DNA from: Corythucha ciliata
Taxonomy: Eukaryota > Arthropoda > Insecta > Hemiptera > Tingidae
Assembly (NCBI GenBank): GCA_038030265.1
Contig: CM075941.1
Coordinates: forward strand, 41,788,164-41,852,163
Length of the DNA stretch: 64,000 bases
Direction of reading: 5' to 3'
Shown: piece by piece, positions 1 through 10,123 of the stretch
Position numbering within the stretch: the first letter of the stretch is position 1
Layout: each line of letters begins with the position of its first letter
Notes under the pieces: model-generated
Seen by the model: only the letters and a program-made list of their open reading frames with translations
The model's database searches: none
Told to the model about the DNA's origin: nothing
Program-made: the position numbers and the translations under genes

Positions 1-179
1 TTTATTACGAAGTTGTTATGTCTAAAATATAGTTCCTTTTGGGACTTCTGTCTCCCCTTATATTATTATAAACTACTGAACTCAAATCGAATCCTATAAA
101 CAACAACTAATTCTTTTGTATAAACTTATAACTAATAACATATATCCAAAAAGAGGGGGGGGGGCCGTGACCCTTCACA
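1..179 (-). repeat. LTR-like repeat end, cut by the window edge
   Basis: Read on the minus strand this segment starts TGTGAAGGGTCACGG, followed by a C-run, CTCTTTTTG and an AT-rich stretch containing GGGGAGACAGAA, then AATAAA. A second copy lies on the plus strand at 16094-16280, similar over its whole length (roughly 85% by eye). Both copies begin at the same TG, with unrelated sequence before it, which is what the outer end of an LTR looks like. The rest would lie left of the window. A small palindrome (CATCTCG-TTT-CGAGATG) sits just outside the end at about 179-195. Confidence 0.5.
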
Positions 180-195
180 TCTCGTTTCGAGATGT

Positions 196-797
196 TACCC
201 ACCTGGATTTCATGCGTTCAGGCCGTGCGTTGTGTCAGGCGTTCGATATTTCTCTGACAAAATTCAAATTCAAATGAAATTTATTTGCACACAGACAAAC
301 ATCATAGTGCCAGCTCCCAAAAGTAAGACTTGTGGCGGGAGCTGGATTAGTTAAACTAAATGAAATAAAAAGTAAGATAAAACATAATCAACATCCGATA
401 AAAATACATAAATACATATTACAAGGTCCAAAGAAAAAGCAAAATTTACTCTACGAAATGACAATATCCCCCAGTGAGTCTAAGAAAAACTGCTGTTGCT
501 CTGTACTTAGCAGTAGAACTGGAACTCTTGTCTACGGAAGCCAGAGCTACCGCTCGGTTTGTGAAATAGGTCGCCGACTGGTTAGAGTTTGTGTCGTTTC
601 GTCAAAGAAAAAAGGGAATAAATCAGAAGAATAAAGCTTCCTAGCTGCAATTATTGCTCCGACTGATTTTGTGGAAAATTACCGCTATGATTTCTTGTTG
701 AACGCCGGTTTTCATCAGTGACTGTCATGTTTCGCAGCTACAAAACGAAAACCACAATTACCACAATGCTGTTATGCAAAAAAGTATCGACAGTGTA
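196..797. other. no gene recognised
   Basis: AT-rich sequence near 243-300 has repeated short words (AAATTC, TTTATTTGC) like the tail of a decayed non-LTR element. The 100-codon open frame at 332-634 has no recognisable domain and biased composition; I do not call it a gene. Confidence 0.4.
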
Positions 798-1125
798 AGG
801 CAGCTCGCTTCGAATCTGCCTCAGGGTGTGGCGTACGCTGTTGAAACTAGTACCTACGTATGCCCGAAGCGAGCACACGAACCAGAGTGGAGTATTCTAT
901 AAAGTGGGTATCGACTACACGCACGCCTCAGCCCGAGGCACCTTTGAGCGACGGCGTTTTCCGACAAGTGTTTGCCTTGCGGTATCAACATTCGACACTC
1001 TGAGCATGTGTCCTAAGGCATTCGAGGCGAGCTGCCACGCACTGTCCATACCAGGCTCAATTTGGTTCAACAGCGTATGCCTGACCCTGAGGTAGATGCC
1101 GCGAGGCATTCGAAGCGAGCTGCCT
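798..1125. mobile_element. hairpin MITE-like element
   Basis: The left end reads AGGCAGCTCGCTTCGAAT and continues through CCTGAGG-like and GTACGCTGTTGAA sequence. The right end is its reverse complement (TTCAACAGCGTATGCC ... CGAAGCGAGCTGCCT at 1066-1125), giving imperfect inverted termini of about 45 bp. A further partial copy of the GCATTCGA(A/G)GCGAGCTGCC word is at about 1018-1038. No coding capacity. No clear TSD. Confidence 0.55.
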
Positions 1126-2085
1126 CGCACGGCGGATACCCTGATTTAGGCTCGGTTCACACGTACGCAATATCACACAGAAATGTTTTAGCTGACGCGT
1201 CAAAACCACGTATGCCTTCACCAATGAGCGGTATTGCGCGGCTCGAGGAGAAAGGGGTCACTTTGTGTTGATACTTGATACTGGATTGCACGCGGGTGCC
1301 GTGTGAAACCGCAAATGTATAAAACCAGACTAATTGCGAATAATGTAGCCTATTATTTACCTTTGAGCGATAACCTAGTATAATGCCCTTCTTCGTTTCC
1401 ATTGGGTCCAGTATCTGACGAAGCACGATGATTCATAACAAGTGGGTTCCTAAAATAAGAAACATAACAGAGGTCATTTCGCCCAGCATAACAAGGGTAA
1501 AAATACTCACAAACTTTAGACACGAAGGGCTAAATCTTGCCTTCGATACTCGAGAGTAGATCTTCATATTTATCTCTCTATTACTTACTGAAGCGCAACT
1601 TCCCTTTAGGGCGTAGTTCGGCGTGGTTCGTGGGTTTTCACCTCCTCCCAGTCATATTCAATTATTAAATATTGTAAAAATTGCCTCCGAAAATAACTTC
1701 ACGACCGAAGCATTTGTAGCCGCAGCTCGCGGGTTCGAAAGGGTGAATGGACGATAAAGGATGGTTTTCAAAAAGGTAGTCGTTTATTTTCACACAAGAA
1801 ATTAATAACGCAATAACTGAAATTTTATAATATTTCGTTGGAGCTTCGCTGGGGATCGGTATGGCGTTAAGCTGGCGGAGCCCCGTCCCTTCTGGTCCTT
1901 CCCTCGACCCAAGAGGCTTACGAAGAGATAGGATTTTCACCCACCTGGTAAGGTATATCCTTTGAATGAAGAGTGGGACGGACGACTGCGAGGATCACAC
2001 TTGTCGCCCCGATAGACGGCTCCAGTGCTCGACAGACGCCGAAGGTGGGGTTACGACGGATGACTCTAATACTTGAGGACAAGGA
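1126..2085. other. no gene recognised
   Basis: At 1146-1165 the words TTTAGGCTCGGTTCACAC resemble the terminus of the MITE at 24931-25111, so a decayed relative may start here, but its other end is not clear. The rest shows only short open frames without domain signals. Confidence 0.35.
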
Positions 2086-2545
2086 CTTATATGATGATGT
2101 TGGACGATTGTAGTACTCGACGGACGACGAAGACTATGACAACGGCGGACGATTCAGCTACTCGACGGACGACGAAGACTATGACGACGGCGGACGATTC
2201 AGTTACTCGACGGACGACGAAGACCGGTCGCTCTAGCGACCCTTGAAGATGAAGACGAATGGTCACACTAGCGACCCTGTGGACGACTACAATGGTCACC
2301 CTTGTGACCCGACGCTCGGTGGTAATTCGATGACGGATGGTCGCACTTGCGACACGGTTCTCGATGGTAACACGCCGAAGAGTGGTCGCACTTGTGACCC
2401 GACTCACGGTGGTAACTCGACGGTGGATGGTCGCACTTGCTACCACGGTTCTCAACGGTAACGTGACGAAGGGTGGTCGCGCTTGTGACCCGACTCACTG
2501 TAGTTACTCGATGCCGGATGGTCGCACTTGTGACCACTAACTGAG
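2086..2545. repeat. two adjoining minisatellite blocks
   Basis: From about 2110 to 2225 a unit of about 49-55 bp with CTCGACGGACGACGAAGACTA and GGCGGACGATTCAG is repeated two to three times. From about 2245 to 2545 a unit of about 60 bp containing GGTCGCACTTGTGACCCGAC and GGTGGTAACTCGA is repeated about five times with divergence. Both strands are open because the repeat is GC-rich and lacks stop words, so the open frames here are by-products. GACGG and CGACGGACGA are shared, so the two blocks may derive from one ancestor. Confidence 0.8.
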
Positions 2546-3719
2546 ACACTCACTTCACTTTTCCCGGGGATTGGTCGCACTACGGAACCACAGACATTTC
2601 ACTAGGGGGTCACACACAGACCTCCTGTTATTAACTCCTGTGAACTTTTAGACCAACACTCTCGGACCCGGCTTGGGGTGAGCTTAACCTCTGACTACCG
2701 GTTCAACAGAACTCGAATGACACGCTCTTTTTTCTGTGTTTCCCCGTGCTCCCTTATATAGGTTCTCTTCTTGCCCCACTCGGATCTCCCACCCAAGGTA
2801 CGCGGCTTACTCCCGCTCACGCGAGTTTCAGGAAGGACCCAGAGATAGCGGCTCCGCCATCAACTACCCATTCTCGCTCACGGTTACACATTGAATGAGA
2901 GATATCATATCCATATCAGTTTTTTCCAAAAGTGGTGGGGGGAGGGGAACAAATATGGCGACTTACTGTCAATTTTCGTAGGAACTTAAAGAGCTGAAAA
3001 TAATTGAAAATTATGGCGAGACTGAGATCCAGCTCGTTGGTTCTCGAAGAGATATACAAAATGACAAATATAAAACTTACATATAAAAAAGCAAAAAAAG
3101 AACGAAAAAAGAAATAAATAAATCCACGAATCTATATTCTTAAGTTCCGATTCGGTCGTATTTTATCATTTGATATATTTCCTCTCTCGGGATGAAATCG
3201 AGGGGCCCCTCCGTGTAGAAGAATACCCGTTAGAGCTTTACGTTGAGATGTGCGAGTGCCCGAACCAATTAACGACGACAACACGAAAACGAACAAACTT
3301 TGAGAGAAGTAACTCACTAAAAGTCTATAAAGAACGAATTTAAACAGTTCACATGGCACGTTACACGTTACTCACAAAAACACGAATAGAGCTACGAAAA
3401 AAATAGAGTCAGCACTTTTTTTTTTTTTACCGGCCGCATCGCGGGGAAACCACCTTCTTTTAGTAACCTACCGTTGGTATGAGCGGCACATCGATTTTAA
3501 AATTAATTGGAACAAAAACAAACAAAAAACAAAACAAAAAAGAACAAAACAATAAAGAACAAAATAAAACAGAACTATTTAAAAATTAAAATTGTACAGC
3601 TTGATCAACCAAGAGCCTTACCCTTGTTTCCGATAATGGGCCCCCCTTCCCGTCTTATAAATTTCGCTTATTCCTGGAGAAAACGAAAATAAATTTTATA
3701 ACTTCTCACCCCCCCCCCC
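2546..3719. other. no gene recognised; simple A- and T-runs
   Basis: A T-run lies at about 3418-3430 and an A-rich stretch of AACAAAA words at about 3509-3590. Nothing else could be assigned. Confidence 0.4.
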
Positions 3720-3977
3720 TATTACTCCCAGAGTAACGGTATCGCTGAACGCGCTGCACAAACCGTCAAAAAGTCTTTAAAACCGTTAACGGAAGTCAGT
3801 CGTAGTCACTTTGAGTCGAAGTTAGCACCATTCCTTTTTTCATATCGGAATACACCGTCCACGGTCACAGGATCAATCCCCTCCTCCATGGTGTTCTCGT
3901 TCACCCCTCGGACACCACTTTCGCTTGTTAACCCCAAGTCACCTCCTGAATTGGTTTTTGACATTTTTTGCCAATGA
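3720..3977 (+). pseudogene. Ty3/Gypsy integrase, C-terminal part of the core
   Basis: The plus strand reads Y-S-Q-S-N-G-I-A-E-R-A followed by a VKKSLK-like helix. This is the well-known part of the Gypsy integrase core around the third catalytic residue (the E of SNGIAER). It continues to a YRNTPSTVTGSIPSSMVFS block typical of metazoan Gypsy integrases and stops at TGA (3975-3977). The N-terminal zinc region and the first two catalytic aspartates are missing, so this is a fragment that cannot act alone. A second copy is split between 17640-17702 and 22703-22960 by a LINE. In both copies it is followed by the same antisense-coding sequence. Confidence 0.8.
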
Positions 3978-4302
3978 GCCGTCCATTTCGCCTAAGGGTA
4001 TGTTGGCTGAAACTTAGGTCCATCATTCTGACAGACATCTGTCAGATGACCTGCGCCCGACCGTGTTAGGGTATGAGGTGCGCCCGATGGAGGGTTAACA
4101 CAGGACAAAAGCTGGGCCCCACTTGGTACCATTTAGAAGTTAGCAATCATCAGCATAAAGCCAAAAAAGAACAATTCGTCCTCGTCATGTGAGCCTTGTT
4201 TTATTTGCAGTTTAGGACGTCTTGCGGGATTCATCCGTAAAATCTTCCGCCATGAGTGATAGCAACCAAGAAAAGCGCAAAGAAACCAGACAAACGGGTA
4301 AT
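3978..4302. repeat. spacer of the composite repeat, shared with 22961-23162
   Basis: This sequence matches the second composite locus with only scattered differences. On the plus strand it contains a polypyrimidine tract with TTTATTTGCAG (about 4200-4211), a plausible 3' splice site, and a 19-codon frame starting ATGAGTGATAGCAACC at 4252. The function is unknown. It may be the 3' untranslated or env-like region of the plus-strand Gypsy family. Confidence 0.5.
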
Positions 4303-4443
4303 TCAGAGTAACGTAATAAAACGAACTTCTGTGTTTAACTTACCGCACGTGAGGAACGCGTTTTGGTTCTTTTCCTCGTTCTTTCCGTTGTGATAATACC
4401 TAATTTGAAACACTAAGTGCAAGTAGTCTTTTTTCAAAATGTG
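4303..4443 (-). pseudogene. 3' part of an antisense ORF, separated from its start by a retrotransposon
   Basis: The unbroken version is the 98-codon frame at 23163-23459. Here the frame is split: its start and first 50 or so codons lie at 7399-7562 and its end here. The Gypsy element 4444-7398 sits between, flanked by the 4-bp repeat TGTG. A consensus 5' splice site (CGGTAAGTT on the minus strand, about 4342-4350) lies within the segment, so the true exon may end there and not at the stop codon. No recognised domain. Confidence 0.55.
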
Positions 4444-5961
4444 TGTAAGGAGTGCTCCTATCCCTTCTAAACTTGCGTCAGTGTAAATGTAAATAGGTAG
4501 TGATTTATCAAATATTGCTAGAATAGGTGCGGATGTTAGATAATTTTTGATCTGTTCGAAGGAGTCTTGACATTTTTTTGTCCAAGTGAAATCAACATTT
4601 TTTCGCAGCAAGTTATAGAATGGCTCTAAGATTGTGGTAGATTTCGGAATGTATTTGTGATAAAAATTGACCTTCCCCAAAAATTGCCGGACGTTCTTTC
4701 TATTTTTAGGCCGGGGGAAATTTTTTATTGATATCAAGTTATCGTTTAGGGGTTCCACAGTGTTGTGCCCGATTTTGTGACCTAAGTACTGAACCGAGTT
4801 CGTGGCAAATTTACATTTCATGAATTTCAACCGAAACCCCTCTGTCTGAATTGCCTGCATGAGTGCATCAATATGCCGGATATGCTCGTTAAATGTTTTG
4901 GAGAAAATAAGGATATCGTCTATGTAGTTGATGCAGAAACCTTCCAAATTATTTCGTCTAATTATGCCTGACAGGATTCGCTGGAAAATGCCGGGGGAAT
5001 TTTTTAAGCCAAATGGAAGGGCGACCCACTGCCAGTGACCCTGTTGTGTGACAAAGGCCGTTTTGTATCTGTCCTTAACGCGAATTGGTATGGACCAGAA
5101 AGCTGAGTTTATATCTAATGCTGTGAACCATGAACTCCCTTGTGCTTTTACTATTATCTCGTCTATTAATGGAAAAGGCTGGCTGTCCGGGACTAATAAT
5201 TTATTCAGGTCTCTAAAATCGACGCAAAGTCGATTCTTCTCCTTACGAGATCCATCGTCTGTTTTTTTATACGCTAGTGTGACGGGCGCTGCAAAGGGCG
5301 AACAAGACTCCTCAATCAATCCTTCTTTCAATAATTCTTTTATCTGGTTTTCGATTTCCTCCTGGTCCCGAAAGGAACATCTATAGGGCTTTTTGGCAAC
5401 ATATCGGTTTTCTATGAGTTGTATATGAGCTTCATAATCCTTCACTTTTCCTGTGTCGTATTTATTTTTGGTAAAAAGCGGTGCGTATTTGTCTATTATT
5501 TTATATATCGCTGTCCGTTTTTCGTCGTCTAAGTGTTCTGTTTTTGCTTCAAAATCTTGTATAGGTATGAACTCATTCCAATTTATGTGTATGTCCGTTT
5601 CGGGTTTCACATTTTTTTCTTCTTGTACTTGTGTGATTTGTAGGTTCTCATCCTGACATAATCGGTAGTCCCGAATACTGTCAAGGCCAATTAGAATGTC
5701 ATATCGGAATTCCCTATTGTCTGTTACAAAAAATCTCGTTGTTTTCTCTATATTAAAAATGTTTAATCGTAAGTAAACTATTCCTTTAATTGTGTCCTCT
5801 CCGCTCATTGTCCTGAAAGTGTATGATTGTGATATTTGCATATTTCTACCTAACTTCTGTAAAAAGGCATTTGTAATCATCGTTATATTAGCTCCGGGAT
5901 CATATAATCCCTTTGCGGGCTTATTTTCTACAAGCACTTTCAGTTCAATAAGCGAAGGCAA
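4444..5961 (-). pseudogene. pol: Gypsy Pol: protease, reverse transcriptase, partial RNase H
   Basis: The frame opens at 5961, directly after the gag frame (stop near 5964). Domains in order: aspartic protease with LYDPGANITMI at about residues 19-29 (the usual DSG is DPG here); RT with the TALDINSAFW motif near 277 and the catalytic YIDDILIFS near 345; connection region with QFLGKVNFYHKYIP; then the start of RNase H with IYIYTDAS. The element ends a few residues later, and the frame running on to 4303 belongs to the flanking antisense ORF. RNase H and integrase are therefore missing. The RT core itself is open and its motifs are present. The family is an insect-type Gypsy (Metaviridae-like); I cannot place the lineage. 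Confidence 0.85.
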
Positions 5962-5963
5962 AT

Positions 5964-7084
5964 TTAGTTTTTTTGATCGAGAATCTTATCGTTTAAAGCG
6001 TCTTCTAGTTCTGTATTATTAGCTACCTTAATAAACCCACTTGGTGATTTCTTATTACGACAAAATTGTTCCGGATGATAACGGCTTGGGGACCCCAATT
6101 TTCCACATATTGTACACGGGGATTTCCCTTGGTCTGGATTCTTATTGGGATTTGGTTTATTACTTACAGTATAGTTAGGACTCTCGGAATATTTAAACTT
6201 ATTGCTAATTGTCTTATTCGCGAAAGATTCAAGCTGATTGAGCTCGATCATTAATTTACTCTGAGTGTCTATTTCTCTTTTATTTAGTTTTTCGCGGATG
6301 AATGGGGGCAAACCTACTGCAATGTGCATGACCCTAGATTTTTCAGTGAGGTCGGAGTCTGCATCGACCAGTAGATTTAATTTTTTTACAGCATATTCTG
6401 TTAGTGACCCTTTCATATACCTAAAACTATAAGCAAAAGCAACGTCAGACCAACCTTTATCTCCGTATGTGTCCAAAAATGATTGGCTCCAATCATTCCA
6501 AGTTTTGTGATGACCGTCGAAAATCTTCCGTGTGGCCGAGTACCACTCCGTCGGAGAACTTTCCAGGAATAAGCGAAGAGCTTCGGGACGCTGATTTTCT
6601 TGAATCTCTTTCTTTGGCATTCAGATTCGAATGTCTTGAGCCAGGAGTGCGCGTTCTGATTTCTACCGGTGAATTTGTCAACCACCATGTCCTTCGTCAA
6701 CGACGATAAACTCTTTTTTGTTTCCGCTGCAGCCTGCTCGTTAGCGGTGGAGGGGGAGGTGCCCGTCGGCGCATTTGACTCGTCTAAGTAGACGCCGTTG
6801 AAACAAACGTTTCCTTCTTCGTCTAGGTAAATTTTTTCAAGGTCACTCCCTAGTGTGATGATGAGGTTTCGAACTTGTCCGCGCTTTTTGATCGACCTTA
6901 GCCCTCCTTGAATAATAACGTTTTTCACTAACTCGGCGTGGCACGTCGTTGATCGAGCGTCGACAGGGAATGAATATACTTCTGATTGATCGCATATCTG
7001 AATCGTCCTTATTTGGTGAATCGTAGTTTTTGTGTCTAATGGCGATGCTTCGGCCGTCAGTTGGAATTTAGCCCGGATCGTCAT
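5964..7084 (-). pseudogene. gag: Gypsy Gag, frameshifted
   Basis: The start at 7084 (MTIRAKFQLTAEA) lies 28 bases after the 5' LTR. The first frame is good through a SWLKTFESECQ motif, the conserved 'W..F' helix of Gypsy capsids. A frame change near 6610-6620 then moves the reading into the frame ending at 5964. The second half has ESSPTEWYSATR, a YMKGSLTEYA-like helix and one zinc knuckle of the form C-x2-C-x9-H-x4-C (CTICGKLG ... FC) at about 6110-6060. Length and domain order are normal for Gag. The frameshift may be decay, or a programmed shift in another copy; here it lies inside the capsid region, which favours decay. Confidence 0.75.
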
Positions 7085-7112
7085 CTTGAACGTGATGTAA
7101 TCGTTTTAGATT

Positions 7113-7398
7113 TGTAAGATAGGATTTTTCCGTCTATCTTAATCAAATCTTTATTCGTCAGATGTAGTTAAATACTATAATTACAAAAATAAAAACAAGA
7201 TTACAAAAATTGAAACTAATATTAATTTCCTAAAAGTACAGCGTGTGAAAAACTTACCTAAATCTAAAACGAATGTCACTTCTTCTAAGCGTAATTAATA
7301 AACGACGTTGACACTTCGGTGGGTCAACTAGAACTAAACTCGTCTTAAAGGTTTAATCGTATTTATTAAGATAGGGTGCAAAGTACACAAATCTTACA
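7113..7398 (-). repeat. 5' LTR of the minus-strand Gypsy element (286 bp)
   Basis: On the minus strand it begins TGTAAGATTTGTG and ends CCTATCTTACA, so its two ends carry the inverted pair TGTAAGAT/ATCTTACA. An ATAAATAC box near the start and AATAAAG about 50 bases before the end could serve as TATA-like and poly(A) signals. No classic TGG primer-binding site follows it. There is no second LTR in the window. Confidence 0.75.
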
Positions 7399-7711
7399 TG
7401 TGTAAGCGCTTGAAGAAGGAAAGCGAATTAGCCAACTTTTTCATGTCATCAAAATGTGGAGCGGTAGCGAGATAACAATGATATGCCTTAGCGTAAGGAC
7501 CTTTTTTCCTTAGTTGTATCGGCTGGATACCACCTAGGTAAAGGAGTTCAGAAGTCATTGAACCCTATTCCCACCTCATAGGTTCATCGGGCCCGCTTTT
7601 ATTTACCCGGTTGTTTCGCAATCGCGCCCTCAACCCTCATTACTTCCCACAATCTTGACAATATAACCGGTTAGTCCTCGTTGTGACGGAGGACTGAAAT
7701 TCTGAGCTCAG
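7399..7711 (-). repeat. right part of composite locus 1, with the start of the antisense ORF
   Basis: Matches 23299-23575 closely up to the word GGTTAGTCC (about 7680), where the copies part. The minus strand holds the ATG (7562) and about 50 codons of the antisense ORF (MTSELLYLGG...). Bases 7681-7711 match instead the start of the other side of locus 2 (17447-17486), which shows the permuted order. Confidence 0.7.
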
Positions 7712-8224
7712 GGGGCTTGTTCTGTAAGAATTTGACTGATCCTAGGAACAGTCAGGTCCTGTTGTGACGTCATGTTTTCGTGTTCTGTATCTCAGTGTTC
7801 TCTTGTAGCTGTTCCCCTGACGTCACGACTGGGGGAACACTCTCACTATCCTTTGGGATAGCCAAGTGGTGTTACAAGGATCACTTGAAGAATATTGTTT
7901 ATAACCTTTGATCGGCTTTCGGGCTTTTTAAATTTTTCAGTTAGTTTCTTCTCCGGCGTGTATTCCTTTTTTTTTGAGTAAATTTTTTTAGTTTTTGTTT
8001 GCTTTATTTTTGAATTATTAACAGCGTGATATTTATTACAAAATAATAATTTCTAGTCATGGAAAGGTAATGTTTAGGTTATAAAGGAACACTTGGCTGG
8101 TTTTACGGAACTCCAGTCAACATCACAAGAAGCAGTTCAAATGACAGTTACAAGGAACAGTTGAAAGGACAGGGAACAGTGACAGTGATAGTGACACCCA
8201 ACTAAAAGTTACAGAACAGGCCCC
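7712..8224. mobile_element. non-autonomous DNA transposon, CAG target duplication
   Basis: Termini are GGGGCTTGTTCTGTAA at the left and its near-exact inverse TTACAGAACAGGCCCC at the right, flanked by CAG on both sides. The empty site GAGCTCAGATTCG is seen at about 17479-17491. The GGGGC start and 3-bp TSD recall PIF/Harbinger elements, although the target is CAG and not TWA. The 137-bp element at 30204 has the same style of end with CTG. No coding capacity. Confidence 0.8.
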
Positions 8225-8301
8225 CAGATTCGTGATTCGCGACCCGGTTCACGAGCTCAACCTGCAATTTATCCCCGGTGAGTTATACCGACTTTCTTGT
8301 A

Positions 8302-9119
8302 TACGATGGGGAAGCGAGGTTCGATTTTTCAAAGGTAATTCGACTCATAACAAATAAGAAGGTTAGAACCCACCTCACCCCCTTTCAATGTTTAGAAGAA
8401 GTAAGGAGGAGTCTAGTCTCCAACTTCTGCCGTTTCGTTTAGATATTTTTTGTGTTGGTTAAAGTGAATAGTCCCTCGCCTTTTTATTTATTTATTTTTT
8501 CGGAGATTAGAAAAATGGCTCGTGAACTTGGTGCCCGGCGAAGTAAAGGCTCACAAAGAAGGAGAAGCCAGCTTTAAAAAAAAACATGTTGATATTGTTC
8601 TACGATGATCGTTGTAGATTGCAGTCATCGCAGAAAAACTGTAGCGGCTGAATTGAATACGGATATGTCAAAGAAGAAAGGGCAGTCGTTTCTGGTACAC
8701 CGAACACTGAATCCCACCAAAAACTTTAAAAAAACACACACAGTGTAGTGAGCTCAACGGCCAGAAAATAAGTTTTCATGGGTGATGGTGATACTCACAG
8801 TTTCACAAGTGCTGTACACCGTACCCTGTGTCTCGAGTTTGCTTGTCACCCGAAAGTCATCAATTTCGACTAATCCCGGAAGAAACCAAACCCGACATTC
8901 GTGTGCTTTTGACGGTGGTCTCTGGAGGGTGTAAATGTGTCGAACACGTCTGTTATGACTTCAAAAGCATAATTTATTACAATCAACTCATAAATAAACG
9001 ATTCAATTTGACTACACGAAGTGTTTTTACCGTGAGCTGCGCCGGAGTGAAAAGACATTTTGGTTCTCTAGAATTCTATAAGGTGATAAGGTTTATTATG
9101 AGTCGAAACTTCCCCGACG
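8302..9119. mobile_element. non-autonomous DNA transposon, TA target
   Basis: Comparison with locus 2 (TTCTTGTATTGTGGTTGG, about 17546-17563) shows that these 818 bases are an insertion with TA on both sides. The ends are imperfect inverted repeats: CGATGGGGAAG ... TTCGACTCATAA at the left and TTATGAGTCGAA ... CTTCCCCGACG at the right. A TA target suggests Tc1/mariner. No transposase; the 112-codon frame crossing the right border is accidental. Confidence 0.7.
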
Positions 9120-10123
9120 TATTGTGGTTGGTCACCCCAAAGACCTGGTCCTCCAAGTTTACTTGAACATTTTTAGATTTATTTTCATTTGAAAACCACT
9201 ATAGCAAACATTTTTGATCCTCCAGGGCCAAATTTGAACCCTGCGACCTACTAGAGTCAAGAGTAAATCAAAGTCCATTCATTATTTTTATCCCTTTTCT
9301 TTTTTTCTCTCATTCATATAATTCCACCTTTTTCCAGTTTCAATAACTTGCAAAATATCACAAATAATAACTGTAAAGCGGCGAGCAGAAGTTAATTGTA
9401 AATTTTAAATCTGAAAAAAGAAAAAATTTATTCTCACTGGAGAATTGGGGTTCGAAAGAACGGTCCCCCCTTCTGTACTTTCCTTCACTCTATACCTACT
9501 TGCTGACCTGTTGCTGACTGCACACATCTGGACGTGTACACGTGTGTATTGCATTCCTCATTCCTGGAAGGACAAACACATTTCTGTTCAGTAGTTTTTT
9601 TTTATTTTTTCAGTATTGAAGGGCCACAGCCTGTACTTTTTTTCTTTCTTTAACGTCGCTTTCGGTGGGAGAATATTCCTGGTAAGGGGGTGGGATAGGA
9701 TATTTTCTTGTTTCCATCTGCCCGTTTATTTCGCAGCCTCCATCCTGCTTTTATGCGTTGAGGAGGATTGTTTAGGATTTTCATTCGGCATAAAAATTCT
9801 TAGGAGACTAACGAATTTCAGTTGCACTTTGAAATCGCGAGTTGAGTTACTACAAATTAACTCACGTACCGCGTCAGTTCGCCCTCCCCCTGTAACTTTC
9901 ACCTTGACAACTGTTGAGCCTTTCGAGCCGGTGGTGCAACCTTCCTGTGGGGTTGTCTCTGACTGGGTATATCAATCAGCTGGCTACTTTCCGTTACGAT
10001 TGTGTGTTGTTATTCTGTTATCTCGCTCCCCCCTGGTTTACTGTTTTTTTTTTCGGTGCCGTACTGTAGTTACTGTCTGGCTGTAGTTTGTGCTGTTTTC
10101 TGGTTCACTTCATGTTTAGTAAG
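9120..10123. other. end of composite locus 1, then leader region before BEL gag
   Basis: 9121-9213 matches 17554-17640. From about 9300 to 10123 lies the region that should hold the 5' LTR and leader of the BEL/Pao element. I could not align any part of it with the 3' LTR at 15829, so the 5' LTR is either lost, replaced or too diverged to see. The 156-codon frame at 9616-10086 ends next to gag but has no recognisable domain. Confidence 0.4.

Larger units (their letters stand above)
4444..7398 (-). mobile_element. Ty3/Gypsy retrotransposon lacking its 3' third and 3' LTR
   Basis: The second composite locus (around 23299) keeps the pre-insertion site, so the borders can be read exactly. The element starts (plus strand) TGTAAGG at 4444, ends CTTACA at 7398, and is flanked by TGTG at 4440-4443 and 7399-7402. 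Order on the minus strand: LTR (7398-7113), gag, protease, reverse transcriptase, beginning of RNase H. It ends inside RNase H at a CTTACA word identical to the LTR end. No integrase and no 3' LTR. An ordinary target-site duplication around a truncated copy is unusual; see findings. Confidence 0.85.

Noticed and set aside
2087..2549. Long open frames on both strands across the minisatellite
   Set aside because: They arise from a stop-poor GC-rich repeat; overlapping frames on both strands are open and no domain is present.
4303..4443. C-terminal 46 codons of the long minus frame as genuine RNase H of the Gypsy Pol
   Set aside because: Comparison with locus 2 shows that this part is flanking sequence; the frame is joined to Pol by chance at the insertion border.
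9600..9640. TGAAGGGCCACAGCC resembles the TGTGAAGGGTCACGG repeat start, as if it were a 5' LTR border of BEL
   Set aside because: Similarity does not extend on either side, so a shared origin is not supported.
9616..10086. 156-codon frame just before BEL gag as a possible extra gene
   Set aside because: No domain, low-complexity aromatic-rich translation, and it lies in the expected leader region.
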